The notes below the pieces were generated by a model. That model had not been told where the DNA came from and made no database searches. It worked only from the letters and a program-made list of their open reading frames with translations. Position numbers and translations under genes: made by a program. Below, in pieces: positions 28,501 to 43,500 of a DNA stretch of 64,000 bases. Positions within the stretch are counted from its first letter, which is position 1. Each line of letters starts with the position of its first letter. Source of the DNA: Tridacna crocea (lineage: Eukaryota; Mollusca; Bivalvia; Cardiida; Cardiidae); assembly GCA_943736015.1 (NCBI GenBank), contig OX031069.1, positions 21,643,235 through 21,707,234 of the forward strand. The letters run 5' to 3'.

Positions 28501-31500
28501 ATCTGGTTACAATGACCATCATGCATCCTCATAAAGAAATAAGCTAGGTTTGGGATTTAAACTAGTGGCCCTCTTGTCGTACTCTTGTTGCTACCAAATG
28601 GGCTACCTAGCTTGGCCTTGTTCTTTAACTTTTTACCAAACAATCCCTGGTAGACAGGAGCCTTTGGAAAATATTGTGGAAAAAGGAGAAAATGCTGGTA
28701 ACCAGCATTTTCTCCTTTTCCCACAATGTTTTCTACCCTGCTGGAAACAAATTTCATTTTTTTTAATTATGTCTATTTTGTGGTCTGGATGTGCTTTCAC
28801 TTTGGGCCATTCTAAAATTTGGTCATTTGGTAAAGGGTTAGATAATGACTATGTAAATTCATGCTTTATAAAGTAATAAGGCTAAGTGTAACGTCTCTGT
28901 AAAGTGTATGAAAGAAAAAAAGACAAAAAACATCCTACACAAAAATCCAATATTGTTATGACTGGAGAGGAAGTCTTTCAAAAACTATGTGTTTTATATT
29001 CAATAAAGTATCGCATCACACCAGCCAGATTTTTCATCGGCAAATGCCTTTAAAATCTATAAATCTAAAATTTTGATGTTTTGTAAAAGAATTAATCCTT
29101 TATTGTGCAGTCCCAATTTTTAAGAGGGGTTTTGAAAACATTGTAGGAGAAGGAGAACATGCTGGTAAAATTCCCTTTTATGGAAAATATGATCATTTTA
29201 GCCACATTTGATTTGTTGTCCGCAGATGCTTCCAGTTTTGACAAATCCAGAAGTTTTCAGTCTGGTATAAGGTTAAGTAATGGTGCTGTACATCACAGAA
29301 AGCTCAGCCAATCAGAAATTATGTTTGGTTCTAAATTCAGAGTAGGACTTAGAAGGCAATTAAAATCTGTCAGTAAATTTAGGCTCAGGTCTGTCTAGAG
29401 TTAACCTGTACAGTTATGAGTTTGTTTTTGTTTTTTTCCCCAGCAAAACAACCAGTCCATGTTGGGAGTTCATGCATCTGCCCAAGCTATCATACATTTT
29501 GGAAAAATTGCCAGAAAACATAACTTGTCAGGGGTTTGCCTAGATTCATTAAGCAGGTAAGGTCAAAATATAGCTGGTAAGGGCAAAAATTAGCTACCTT
29601 TTCAGAAGAATAACATTGAAAGCAGTTTTAGCGGTGAAAAATATTGGTTTCTTTGACCTATCCTCAAAAAGAATTTTGCAACCAGGGGATATGAACTTGG
29701 CAAGTAGTTGATGAATTGCTCTGCACACTACTGCTGAGCTACTGTAGCTCAGCGTTTTTGTACATAATCTAACATACCATAGCCACAGCTTTCATTACTT
29801 TGTAATTCATTTGCTGATGGGATAGGAATCAGGAGCTCATTAACCGTTTACTAAGCAACTTTTAACGACTCTGTGAAAGCTCTTGAAAACATTTTGGGAA
29901 AAGGAGATTGACACCTTGCACACCCATTAACGCATGAGTCAACACTTTTATATACCTGAAATGATGATGAAAGCAGCATTATAACTGCATCCAGTCAGTT
30001 TTATAATAGTGAGTATTGAGCCATGGTTTATTTTTACTGATAGATAAATAATACTTTCCTATGTTTTAATTATGTAAGGGTTGAATTTCATTTATCTTGA
30101 AGGATTCACACAATACCCAGTGTACCCATTGTGGATTGCTTCCAGAAAATCAGACAGCAAGTCAAGTGTTATCTACAGATGGCTGGGTCAATGGGTAAAC
30201 ATGAGTTTAATGAGGTAAGACAGATCTATTTTTCTTGTTTATTTATATTTCATTGCCTTGATTAACATACAGCATAAATACAATTCACAAGTAGAAATAA
30301 GAAACCTGGTAAATTGGATGTGCCTTGAATTTTACCAAACTACAAAATTTTAGTATTTGTTCAAATTGAAAGCATAATATGCAGACGACTAAATGAATTT
30401 GATTCAAATACTGAAAGTTGACTTAAAAATAGTAGAAAACATTGTAGAAAAAGTAGAAAATGCTGGTTACCAGCATTTTCCCCATTTCCCATAATGTTTT
30501 CGGAAGGCTTCTTCCTCTGGGTCGTAAAAGCCAGGAATTGTATGGTAAAGGGTTAAATAATACAACTAAACCTTTCTCACATGACAGTGTTTGAGATTTA
30601 TCCAAACCCAAAACATTTGCTGACGCCAGATAAAATGTTGATAAAATCATGATTTTTTTGATAAGGTAGAAAACTTCATGGGATGCTTGTTATCAGCATT
30701 TTCTCCTTTTTCAATACTATTTTCAAAAGTCTTCTTTTTCAAGGTCGTTAAAAGTCAGTACAACTCAAAACAATATTCTTACTGTTACAGGGTTTAATTG
30801 AATTTGCCTACATTTTGACGACAAAGTTCTTAGGGGGGGGTGGGGGGGGGGGAGAGGGTGTATGACTGACTTTTATTGTTCTACTGTAGGGCTTAGAAGT
30901 TATTGAATCAACCAACTTGAAGTACTTTACAAAGGAGATGACGGCTGAGTTTTATGCCCTTAAAGGGATGTTTCTCGCCCAGACTGGAAGGTCAGATGAT
31001 GCCAACAAATCCTTTTCAGCAGCTGTACAGATGCATGACACTTTAGTGAAGGCATGGGCACTTTGGGGAGACTATTTGGAGTCTGTGTTTACTAGAGATA
31101 AGTGAGTGGTTTGTGCTTGTTACCAGAGCTGTTTTAACCCTTTACTCCAAAGATACTCACTTCTACGCATTGCTTGTAGAAGCCTTTGGAAAACATTGTG
31201 GCAAAAAGTGAAATTGCTCGAGACGAGCAATTTCACCTTTTGTCACAATGTTTTCTATGCTATCAAAAGGTGTCATATACACATAAGAAAAGGTTTCATC
31301 CTTACTGTTATTAAGGGTCAATTAGAGATACCATAGAAATGCCTTATGGGGTAAAGGGTTAACCCTTAGGCTGCTACCTGCAGCTCAAAGACCTATTGTG
31401 GGGAGTGTAGATCAAGATCAGTCTGATCTTGGATCTATACTGCCCAATCAAGAGATGTTTTACCCTCAAAACATACCTTTGAAACAGCAAAATTTGGGTT

Positions 31501-34500
31501 TTTACTATCAGCTAAAAAATTCATATCAATTTGTCAGTTTTTAAAAATCTATTTATTTTACATTGATTGAGAAACAAGTTTTTACACTTTATACTAATGC
31601 CTTTTTTGATTCTGCGTCCTGGAAACAACACCAGTACTTGCTCCAAATGTGTTGGCCTATGAAAAATCTCAATGTTGACAACCACTCCTGGTTGTGAAGC
31701 CAACACTGGACCTCACCATATTTAAAAACTGTAGACTAGTCCAAGTTGAAAGCATTTGCAGACGACACAATAAATATGGCGCAAAATTGAAAATCGATTA
31801 GAAAAGCGTAGAAAAAATTGTAGGAAAAGGAGAAAATGCTGGTTACCAGCATTTTCTCCTTTCCCTACAATGTTTTCAAAGGGCTTCTTTCTCATGATTG
31901 TTAAAAGTCGGGATTGTGTGGTAAAGAGTTAACAGATTGAGATCTTGTCTTAGTCTTGGTGTTGTGTACATAGCCATGGGATCATGCAAAATTTCAGAAA
32001 TTCTTTGATTTGTCTGCCATTTCTAAAATATTTTACCAAACCTAGTACCGGAAGTGCAGGATTTTTTAAAAATATTTTTGACACAGTTTTGTGCCATCAA
32101 CAGTTGCTTTGTTTGCACTGATGAATGTTTGTCAGAATGTTTGTCTTGATAATATTTCAGACAATTTGGATATTGGGTAATGTTGGGTAAAAAAGTAGTT
32201 CAATTGGACAAATCTTAGAAAAACTTAATATGAATTTTAAAAGTCACGTTTTCTATCTGATAATCATGCAAATTGGTTAGAAGGTTTGTCTTGGGGTAAC
32301 ATTTTGAACAAGTTTGAGATTGTGTCATGTTTGGTCAAAGAAAAGCTTATTATGATTAATCTTGAAATAGGGTGTGTACATTCTAGAAGCCACATTTTCT
32401 GTTTAAATCTCATGAGAATTGCTGAGAATGCTTGAAATCGGGTATTTTTAGGATGAGTTTGTAAATGGGTCAAGGTAGGTTAAAAGTAGATTAGGAGGAC
32501 AATTTTAAGAAAATCATTGTGTTCCTTGAATGACCCTTATCAAAAATTGTTCTCGAAATTTTGATAGGTCAAGAAACATGGCTATGGTGAATGGGGGCTA
32601 CTTGCACTATAAGGAAATTAAGAAACTCCTGAAAATTCTTCTTTTCTGAAACTGCTGGTCAGTTTTTGAAATGACTGTTACAGGTGACCCTTTGAAAATT
32701 GCTTGGCAAAATAATGATTTTGTCTCCAGTGTTTCAATACCTCAAAAAAAAAAAAAAAAAAAAACAGTTAATTTCTTTGTATATTATTTCCAATAATATT
32801 TCTATATCAGATCAGTCTTCAGATGTGACTTGATTAACCCTTGCAATTCCAGGCAAAGCAATGTAGGTGTGTCTGCTATCACATGTTTTTTGCATGCCTG
32901 TCGACATCAGAACGAGAGTAAGTCTAGGAAGTACCTGGCCAAAGTTTTATGGTTGTTAACATACGATGATGACAAGTCCTCCCTGGCTGAGGCCGTGGAC
33001 AAATACTGTGTTGGAGTGCCACCTGTACAGTGGCTACCATGGTAACTTACATTTAATTCTTTAATCTTTACCAAATGAAAAAATGTTTGATGTGACCAAA
33101 TTGAAAGCATTTGCAGACGAAATGTCAAATGTAGCACAAGTGATGATTTTTGTCTTTGATAGGATAGAAAACATCATGGGAAAAGGAGAAAATGCTGGTT
33201 ACCATCATTTTCTCCTTTTCCCACCATGTTTTAAGAAGCTTACTTCGGGGTCATTAAATCATGTAATTGTGTGGTTAAGGGTTAATTTTTTTTTATACAC
33301 CTAACGAGTTACGTTATGTACCTGTTTGTCGAATAGCGATTTCTTGTGTGCGCAACCTGTCCTACAGTTTTCATTTGATTAAGGTCAAACCCTCTGAATC
33401 TCTATGATATGTAGTTGTGCATGTGACTCTCGAAATTTGGATCTCTGTAAGCTCATAAAAAAATGAAATAGATCGTAAAATCCTTTACTTACCCAGACTT
33501 TGTGGACACCCTGTCTAGTGTTGGGACACATCTCATAAATTAAGCCATTACCACACAATCCCTACTTCTGTCCCTGAGAAAGAAGCCTTTTGAAAAAAAC
33601 TGTAGGAAAAGGAGAAAATGCTGGTAACCAGCATTTTCTCCTTTTCCAACAGTGTTTTCTACCCTTCCCAGATTAAATTTCAAATTTTCAGTCACCTTTA
33701 TTTTGTCCTCTACAAATGCTTTCAATTTGAACCAGTCTAAAATTTTGTCGTGGGGTAAAGAGTTAAGTGAATGTTCCTTTTTTCAAACATTGTACCATTA
33801 TGGCATTTGATCTAGTGTATAATTTTTCTAAAATTGCATTTATGAGTATGAAATGTGCTGCCTAAATTTTATTCCAGGATACCCCAGCTGTTGACTTGTT
33901 TGGTTAGAAATGAGGGCCGTCTTATAATGAATTTACTCAGTCAAGTGGGCAGGATGTACCCCCAGGCAGTTTATTTCCCAATAAGAACCCTTTACCTAAC
34001 CCTGAAAATTGAACAGCGTGAAAGATGTAAGTTCACCGTATGGATAAAATGTTTTATTCTGTGAATTTTATTCTGTGTGCTTTTTCGTGATTGTAGTTTT
34101 TCTGATTGTCAAACCTTGACAAGATTTTTTCTTATATATATTTGAGTTTTAGTGTGCCAAATGAACACAAGAGAAACTTTGAAATAGATCTTCAGCGCAT
34201 TACCACGCAATCCCTACTTTTGATGACCCTGAGAAACAAGCCCTTAGAAAACATTGTGGCAAAAGGAGAAAACGCGCTGGTAACAAGCATTTTCTCCTTT
34301 TCCCAAAATGTTCTCTACCCTTCACAAAGTAAATTTTAAATTTTTAGTCATTTTATTTTGTCGTCTGCAAATGCTCTCTTTTTGGACAAACCTAAAATTT
34401 TGTCGTTTTGTAATAATTTAAATTGCAATTTTGATTAGATACTTTGTGTTTTAGGATAGTGTTTATTGTTGTGTGCTGCATGCAAAACTTTGGCATTCTT

Positions 34501-37500
34501 TAACCCTTTCCCAAACAAGCCTTTGCTTTTATGTGTCTGCAGTACAAGTCTTTTGAAATCACTGTGGGAAAAGGAGAAATTGCTCGTAACGAGCAATTTC
34601 TCCTTTTCCCAGTGTTTTCTGCCCGTTCAGACAATTTTTTGCCATTGTTATGAAAGTTAAAAATGTCGTCTGCAAACTCTTTCAGTTTGGAAGAGTCTAA
34701 AATTTGTCATTTGGGAAAGGGTTAATATCTGATCCAAATGGATAGCGATTGTACATTGTATGTGATATTGTAACAAAGTAAATGTGAATCAAAAATTCGA
34801 ATTTGACTTTGGAAGGGTTGAAAACATAGTGGGAAAAGGAGAAAATGCTGGTAACCAGCATTTTCTTCTTTTTCCACAATGTTTCTACCTTTTTCAATTC
34901 AAATTTCAATTTTTGATTCAAATTTATTTTGTCATCTGCAAATGCTTTCAATTTAGACGAGTCCAAAATTTTGTCGTTTGGCATTTTCCGTTTTTCCCAC
35001 AACGTTTTCAAAAGCTTTCCTGTTCAGGGTCGATAGAAGTTGGGATTGTGTGGTAAAGAGTTAAAACTTAGATTGGATGGGAACTGTATGGAATTGTGGG
35101 ATTGTGTTGTGGAGGGTTAATGGTATATTATGAATTTTTTGACAGATAAAAGTGGAGAAATAGCTGCCTCACTTAACAGAAGTTTGTCAGCTGCACCAAC
35201 AACAACAACTTCTAGCTCAGCCAATCAGATTTTATCTCCAACTTTAGCTAATCCCACTACTCCTGATGCTGCCATCACTTCGTCAGGTAGTGTTATATCA
35301 TTCCCTCTTGCAGGTGCCTTTGTCTCTTGTTTTCAACTTGACCACTTTTGAAATATTGAGGCTAATGAACAAATTTCTTTAGCTTGCTGTAACTTCATTG
35401 GCCACAATCTTCTTTTGATGTTATGAACAATATGAATCATGTAGAAGTTATTCTCCACAAAAATCAAGTGTTTTATATAATTCTAGATTTATATTGTAGC
35501 ATGGTATTTCACCATTAGCCAAAATGTTCTTCAGTTTGTTCATTCATTATTACCTTATCTCGACAAAGTTCAGAAAGAGCTGTTGCAATACCTCCAACGT
35601 CGTGTTTGAGTCACCATCCATGGTTCATTGTTGCTTCTTCTGTCCAAGGCTGGAACCAATTGCTCTTTTAACCCATTACCACACAATCCCTATTTTTGAC
35701 GCCCCTGATATAGACGCCTTTAGAAAATATTGTGGGGAAAAGGAGAAAATGCTGGTAACCAGCGTTGTCTCCTTTTCCCACAATGTTTTCTGCCTCGCTG
35801 GAAACAAATTTCAGTTCTTGAGTTGTGTTTATTTTGTAGCCTGCTAGCTCTTTCAATTTGGACCAGTCTTAAATTTTGTCATTTTGGGAAAGGGTTAAGG
35901 CACTGCTATCTCTTAACCCTTTCCCAAACGGCAAATTTTGGACCAGACCAAATTGAAAGCATTTTACAGGTGACAAATTAACAGTTGCTAAAAAGATGAT
36001 TCTTCTATATGACAGGGTAGAAAACATTGTGGGAAAAGGAGAAAATGCTGGTTATCAGCATTTTCTCCTTTTCCCACAATGTTTTCAAAAGGCTTCTATT
36101 CCTGACCCGTAAAAACCAGGGATTGTTCGGGAAAGGGTTAACTATAACCTTTCAAGCTGAGCTGTGCTCTTGGATGGCGCTTTTTGTCATCAATATATTT
36201 ATATGATACTTTATGTCATTTCCATATGAGAAAACTTAATACTGGACCGAATTGAAGGCTTTTGCAGGTGACAAATTAGATGTTGCTAAAATTGTGATAT
36301 CAGTATTTGATAGGGTAGGAAACATTGCAGGAAAAGGAGAAAAACCAGAATTTTCTCTTTTTCCCACAATTTTTTCCGAAGGGCTTCTTTCCAAGGGTTA
36401 TTAAAACCTGCAATGGGTAACAGGGTTACCAAAATACATAAGGACACAGATTAAGTTTTTATTTGAAGAGTGCAAGACTGATCATGATGAATAAATAAGA
36501 ATAAATTTATAACTTTCTTTTGTAGACCCAGCTTCCACAACACCCACCACAACTTCAACTTCAGCATCATCCAGTGCATCTCGACAAACCAGTCAATCAG
36601 ATGCGGGACCTATCAGAGCACCTGCGTCAATGTGGCGATGCAGTCGTATCATGCACATGCAGCGAGAGCTTCACCCAACTATTCTCTCTTCTTTGGAAGG
36701 TATTGTGGACCAAATGGTGTGGTTTAGGGAAAATTGGTATGAAGAAGTTCTGCGACAATTGAGACAGGGCCTTGCAAAGTGTTACGCTGTGGCATTTGAG
36801 AACAGGGCTTCAGGTATTTTCACAATTTCTACCTGTTTCTTCATTGGACAGAGTTCTAGATTGCTCCTGTATCTCTGTACCAAATGACAAAATTTTGGAC
36901 TGGTCCAAATTGAAAGCATTTGCAAACAACAAAATAATTGTGACAGAAAAATTGAAATTTATTTCTGGAAGAGTGGAAAACATTGTGGGACAAGGAGAAA
37001 ATGCTAGTTACCAGCATTTTCTCCTTTTCCCACAATGTTTTCAAAAGTATTCTTTCTTAGGGTCACTAAAAACAAGGATTGTTTGGTCAAGGGTTATGAG
37101 AGTGTTTGCAAATGACACATTGAATTAGGTTTGAATGGTCTTCTTTGAAAGAGAGAAAACACTGGGGAAAAAGAAAGAAATGCAGTGTAACAGTACTTTC
37201 TCCTTTTTCCCAGTATATTTTCTTAATTCATTACCAAACAACAATATTTTTACCCCCACACAAAAAAAGTTGGGGGGGGGGGTACTGGAGTCACCCTGTC
37301 TGTCTGTTGTCTGTGTGTCCGTCTGTGTGTCTGTCTGTGTACAAAATACTATGTCAAAGTGCTGGCAGGGGTATTAAGTCACATTCAGTGACAGCTGTAG
37401 TTTTTTTATCAGCATGATTTTCCGTTTAAAAGACTAATATCATCACCTAAACTACATGTGATTTTCATTTGAACAGCTATTAACTGTTTACCAGATGACA

Positions 37501-40500
37501 AATTTAGCTTTGTCAAATTTGAAAGCATATGCAAATGACAATTTCATTGTTGCTAAATTAGTGAAATTTTTCTTTGATAGGATAGAACTGGTAACCAGCA
37601 TTTTCTTCTTTTCCCACAATTTTTTCAAACAGCTTCTCTCCCAGAGTTGTTCAAAGTCGGCATTGTGCAGTAATATGTTAAATAGGACAAGTCTAGAATC
37701 TTGTTGTCTGATAAATGATTTCACATGAAATAGGCTAAGTTGTATAGCTCTAGCAAAACTAAAAAATATACACAATATTTTACACAGTTGCTGATGCTAC
37801 CATTACTCCACACACGCTGAACTTTGTGAAAAAATTGGTGAGCACTTTTGGAGTTGGAATAGAGAATGTGTCAAATGTGGTCACAACATTTTCTAGCGCT
37901 GCGTCCGAATCTCTGGCAAAGCGTGCCCAGGCAACAGCCCAGGATCCAATCTTCCAGAAAATGAAGAGTCAGTTTACAACAGACTTTGATTTCAGGTAAG
38001 TTTTCAGTCTTAAGAACAGATCTTATAGTTTTTGCGTTAACCCTTTGACAACATAGAGGAGGACTGATGGTACAGCATTTTCTCCTCTTCCCACAATATT
38101 TTCTATGGTTCCTAAACCAAATATTATTTTTTGATTCACATTTATTTTTTCATCTGCAAATGCTTTCAATTTGGACCAGTCCAAAATTTTGTTGTTTGAT
38201 AAACAGTTAATACAATGCATTCAGAGTCCTCTTCTTCAACGTTCCTGTTGAAATTTTGGATTGTTTGGCAAAGGGTTCATTCATGGACAAATGCCTATTT
38301 TATTTTGATGTGATTTTTCAGTGTTCCAGGATCCACAAAGTTACATAATCTGATAAACAAGCTGAAAAAGTGGATTAAAATTCTTGAGGCAAAGACCAAG
38401 TTACTACCAAAGTAAGTTTTGGTTTGGCTATTACATTGTAGTTTGTTAGATGGGCGCCTGCCCGAGTGGCTCAGTGGTGAGCATGTAGAACTCATGACTG
38501 GTAGTTCGATACCCAGTTGAGGCGAACTTTCTTTCAGGCGTATTTTCACTTCTCACCTCTGCTGAAGCATGTGAGAAAAGTAGTTGGTGGCTTTGGAAAG
38601 AAAGTTGTGTTAGTATTGGTGTGAGAAAGCCAGGAAACACATGTGCGTCACCGACCGCCATGATATGACCATAGCTGTTAAAGTGGCGTTAAACCCCAAT
38701 ACAACCAACCAACTGTTAGATGGGCAGTTTTTAACTCTTCACCAAATGACAAAATTTTAGACTGGTTCAAACTAAAAGGATTTGCAGACGACAAAATGAA
38801 AGTGACTGAAAATTTGAAATTTGTTTTGGGAAGGGAAGAAAACATTGTGGGAAAAGGAGAAAATGCTGGTAACCAGCATTTTCTCCTTTTCCCACAAGGT
38901 TTCCATGCTATCAAAGAAAATTTGATAGATTTTTTACTCACCCAAAGTCCAAACATCTGCAGACAACAAATTCGAAAAAAGTTCAAATAAGCAGTGGCTC
39001 TCTGATTGGATTCATGTGCTTTTGGTGTTTTTTTCTCCAGAATCTCTAACTTCTGCTTGCAAGAAAACTTGTATACTGCTATATACCATAAACTTATGGC
39101 TGCTTCTGTATACATAATTATGTTAGAATTTTCCATCGTGAGTACTGGTGTAGTTCCCAGGAAGCAGAATCGAGAGTGATTAGTCTAAGTTGTAAGAACC
39201 TGTTTTGTCAAACGATTTAAAATAAATATGTTTAAACTAATTTTCCATCTAAAGCTTGTTTTGGAGAAAAAGCATGATTAATCATGATAATTATGTATAT
39301 AAATTCTGTTATTTCAGATCCTTCCTGATTGAGGAAAAATGTAGGTTTTTAAGTAACTTTTCCCTTAATACAGCTGAGGTAGAGCTACCTGGGGAATTCT
39401 TGCTTGCAAAGGTATGGGTTTTTTTTCTGTATATACACTGTTAACCCTTTACCACACAAGTCTGTATTTTAATAATTAAAGAAAAAGGATTTTGGGAACA
39501 AATGTGGTGAAAAGGAGAAAATACTGATAACTAGCATATACTCCTTTTCCCACAATTTTTGCTACCTTATCAAAAAGAAATTTTCAGATTTTGTGTAACA
39601 TTGAGTTTGCGGTCTACAAATACTTTTAGATTGAACCAGTCTGAAAATTGTCATTTGACAACCCTATGAAAGAAGCTTTGAGAAAACATTGTGGAAAAAG
39701 GAGAAAATGCTGGTTACCAGCATTTTCTCCTCTTCCCACAATGTTTTCTACCCTGATGGACACAAACTTCAATTTTTGAGGTAAGTTTATTTTGTCATCT
39801 GCAACTGCTTTCAATTTGGACCAGTCTAAGATTTTATCGTTTGATAAAGAGTTAAGCCATATGGGTTTGCTAATCTATGCTCCAGCAGGGAACATCATTT
39901 GAAAACATTGCTGAGGAAAGGGAAAGTTACTTGTTGCAAGTATTGCCTGTCCCTTTTACATTGGTTTCCAGGCTGTTGAAAAAGGACCTTTTTCATACCA
40001 CTGTCTTCAATTTCTTCTGTTTTTTTATGATTGAAAAAGTTGTAAAGGTATTACAACCCTGTTCTGTAAAGGGTTAAAAATCCTAAAGAAAATTTGAGGC
40101 TTACTGAAACTGCCTTTGATAAGATTGCTCTATAATTTCAATAAAGCCTCAAAATCTTTTTTTTTTTTTTATAAACCTTTTCCCAAACAATCCCTGCTTT
40201 TCACGACCCTGGAAAGGAAGCTTTCTGAAAACATTGTGGGAAATGGAGAAAATACTGGTAACCAGCATTTTCTCCTTTTGCTGCAATGTTTCTTTCCTTT
40301 CCCAAAACAAATTTCAATTTTTGAGTCACTTTCATTTTGTCATCTGCAAATGCTTCCAATTTGGACTTGTCTGAAATTATGTTAGTTGGAAAAGTGTTAA
40401 TATATTTCTCCTATTAACTCTTAACCACACATCCTGACTTTTAACGACCCTTAGAAAGAAAGCCTTTGAAAACATTGTAGGAAAAGGAGAAAATGCTGGT

Positions 40501-43500
40501 AACCATCATTTTCTCCTTTTCCCAAATGTTTTCTACCCTTTCCAAATCAGATTTCGAAGTTTGATACACATTAATTTTGTCGTCTGCAAATGATTTAAAT
40601 TCGGACTAGTCCAAAATTTTGTTGTTTGGTAACAAGTAAATTGTATTAGCATTTATTTATTGTTGTCACCAGTTGCCCATATTTTTCTTTTCTTTGTGAG
40701 CTTTTGAAACTGACACATATCCCAAAGGCTCACTGTTACTTTTGTAACATAATATTTTCAATTACAGCATAGCCACTACTATGTGAGAATTGCCAGGTTT
40801 ATGCCTCGTGTAGAAATTGTGCAGAAACACAACACAGCTGCCAGGCGGTTATATATTAGGGGACACAATGGAAAGGTAAGGATGGAGAATTGTTATTATT
40901 TCTTTACCAAAAAACAACATTTTAGACAGGTCTAAATTGAAAGCATTTGCAGAGAAGAAAATGAACATGATTACTGAAATTCGGTTTTCAGAAGAATAGA
41001 AAAAAAAAATTTGGGAAGAGAAGAAAATGCTGGTGACTGGGGTTTCTACTCTATCACAGATAATTACCTTTAACTCATTACCAAACAACAATATTTTAGA
41101 CCGGTTCAAATTGAAAGCATTTGTAGACGACAACATAAAAGTGGCTGAAAATTTGAAATTTGTTTTGTGAAGGGTAGAAAACATTTTGGGAAAAGGAGAA
41201 AATGCTGGTCACCAGCATTTTCTCTTTTACCCACAATGTTTTCGAAAGGCTTCTTCCTCGGGGATTTTAAAAGTTGTCATTGTGTGGTAAAGGGTTAAAA
41301 GATGGAATTGTTTGGTGAAGGGTTAATAGTCAAATATCAACATGTTATTATTTGATGTGATTTCAATTGAAATCTTTAGTTTTAAATTGATGACCAATGT
41401 TACATTACTCAATGGCTACGTGAAGCTGATGTACCTAATTGTATCTTTTTTTAGATCTACCCATATTTAGTCGTGAATGATGCATGCCTGACAGAATCAC
41501 GCAGAGAGGAAAGAGTGTTACAGCTTCTCAGAATGTTGAACCATTTCTTAACCAAACAGAAGGTAGGTAATTTTCTCTCCCTGTTTTTTAGCTCACCTGA
41601 GCACAACGTGCTCAAGGGGAGCTTTTAGGGTCACTGGGTGTCCGTCGTGCATCGTCAACAATTCTTTAAACATCAACTCCTCCTAAACCACTGGGCCAAT
41701 TTGGACCAGACTTGGCTGGAATCTTCCTTGGGAGGTCCTCTTTAAAAATTGTTCACAGAATTTGATTCCGTCAAAAACTCTGGTTGCCATGGCAACCAAA
41801 TGGAATTTTCTAGGAAATTCTTTGAAAATCTTCTTCTCTGAAACTGCTGGTCAGATTTTAAAATAATTTCACAGAGATGTTCCTTGGGTGACCCTTTTCA
41901 AAAATTGTTTGTGAAATTTTGATATGTCAAGAAACATGGCTCTGGTGAATGGGGGCTTCTTGCACTATACAGAAATAAAGGAATTCTTAAAAATTCTTCT
42001 TCTCTGAAACGGCTGGTCAGATTTTGAAATTATTTCACAGAGATGTTCCTTGGATGACCCTTTTTAAAAATTGTTCGGGAAATTTTGATTTGTCAAAAAA
42101 TGTGGCTCTGGTGAATGGGGGCTACTTGCACTATAGGGAAATGAAGAAATTCTTGAAAATTCTTCTTCTCAAAAATTGCTCAAAATATTTTGATCCATCA
42201 AGAAACATGGCTCTGATGGCTGTGGGCTATTTTGAAATTATTTCACAGAGGTGTTCCTTCGGTGACCCTTTTAAAAAATTGTTCGTGAAATTTTGATACA
42301 TCAAGAAACATGGCTCTGGTGAATGGGGGCTTCTTGCACTATACAGAAATAAAGGAATTCTTTAAAATTCTTCTTCTGTGAAACAGCTGGTCAGATTTTG
42401 GAATAATTTCACAGAGATGTTCCTTGGATGACCCTTTTCAAGAATTGCTCAAAATATTTTGATCCATCAAGAAACATGGCTCTGATGGCTGTGGGCTATT
42501 TACACTATACAGACATAAAGAAATTCTTAAAAATTCTTCTTCTCTGAAATGGTTGTTTACATTGTGAAAAAATTGGCTATGGTCCTCTCAAAAATTCAGG
42601 TGAGCGAACCAGGGCCATTTTGGCCCTCTTATTTATATTTTTTTCAGAAATAATTGTTTTCCCTCTGCGTGCTGAATTAATTCAGTGTTCATTTTCAGTA
42701 TGGAAAAAGTAGCAGAAATATTAATACAGGGTGTCCGGAAAGTAAGGTAACAATTTGGTACACGTATAATATGGCTTTCAATTTCAGGTAAAGAAATAAA
42801 AAATATATATACATGTAGATAAAGCATGTAAGTTTTTTTGTGTGATATTTTCATTCAGTTTTCATTACATTTCGCCTTTTTACACAGATTTCAAAGCAGA
42901 TGTACGTTTTTGTCATTGACGTCATTTTAGTAATTTATGACGTTTTCAATGTGACGGCCTTTTATGATCTTTCCATGCCGAACACGCACGATGAAATTTT
43001 CAATCACTTTAGCACACATTCCAGTATCAATATGCTTAATTTCACGTTTAATGTTCTTTAACAACATATCTGTGCTGTCTGGTTTGGGACTGTAGACCTT
43101 TGACTTTAGATAACCCCAAAGGAAAAAGTCGCATGGATTGAGGTCGGGACTGCGCAGGCCACAATATTCCGCTATCTTTTACCTCTGGATATCGTCTGGA
43201 TATTACCCTATCACCAAAGGTATCGAATAAAAAGTCCAACACAGTATTTGATGTGTGTGCCGTAGCACCATCCTGCATGAACCACGTGTTTTGCAGTGTA
43301 GGATATATCTTCTCAAGCGCAGGAACAAACTTGTTTTTCAAAAGCAATAGGTAGCGCTGGGAATTGATCGTGTCGTTAAAAACATATGGCCCAATAACGC
43401 CGTGACTTGACATTGCACACCATACAGTCAGTTTTTCACTGTGCAGCGGTCTCTCTGTGAAGCAGTGTGGTTGATCATGTGCCCAAAATCGCATATTTTG

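Noticed and set aside
38456..38530. Functional tRNA gene
   Set aside because: The A and B boxes belong to a SINE head: the acceptor stem does not pair, and the unit has a body, a tail and target duplications.
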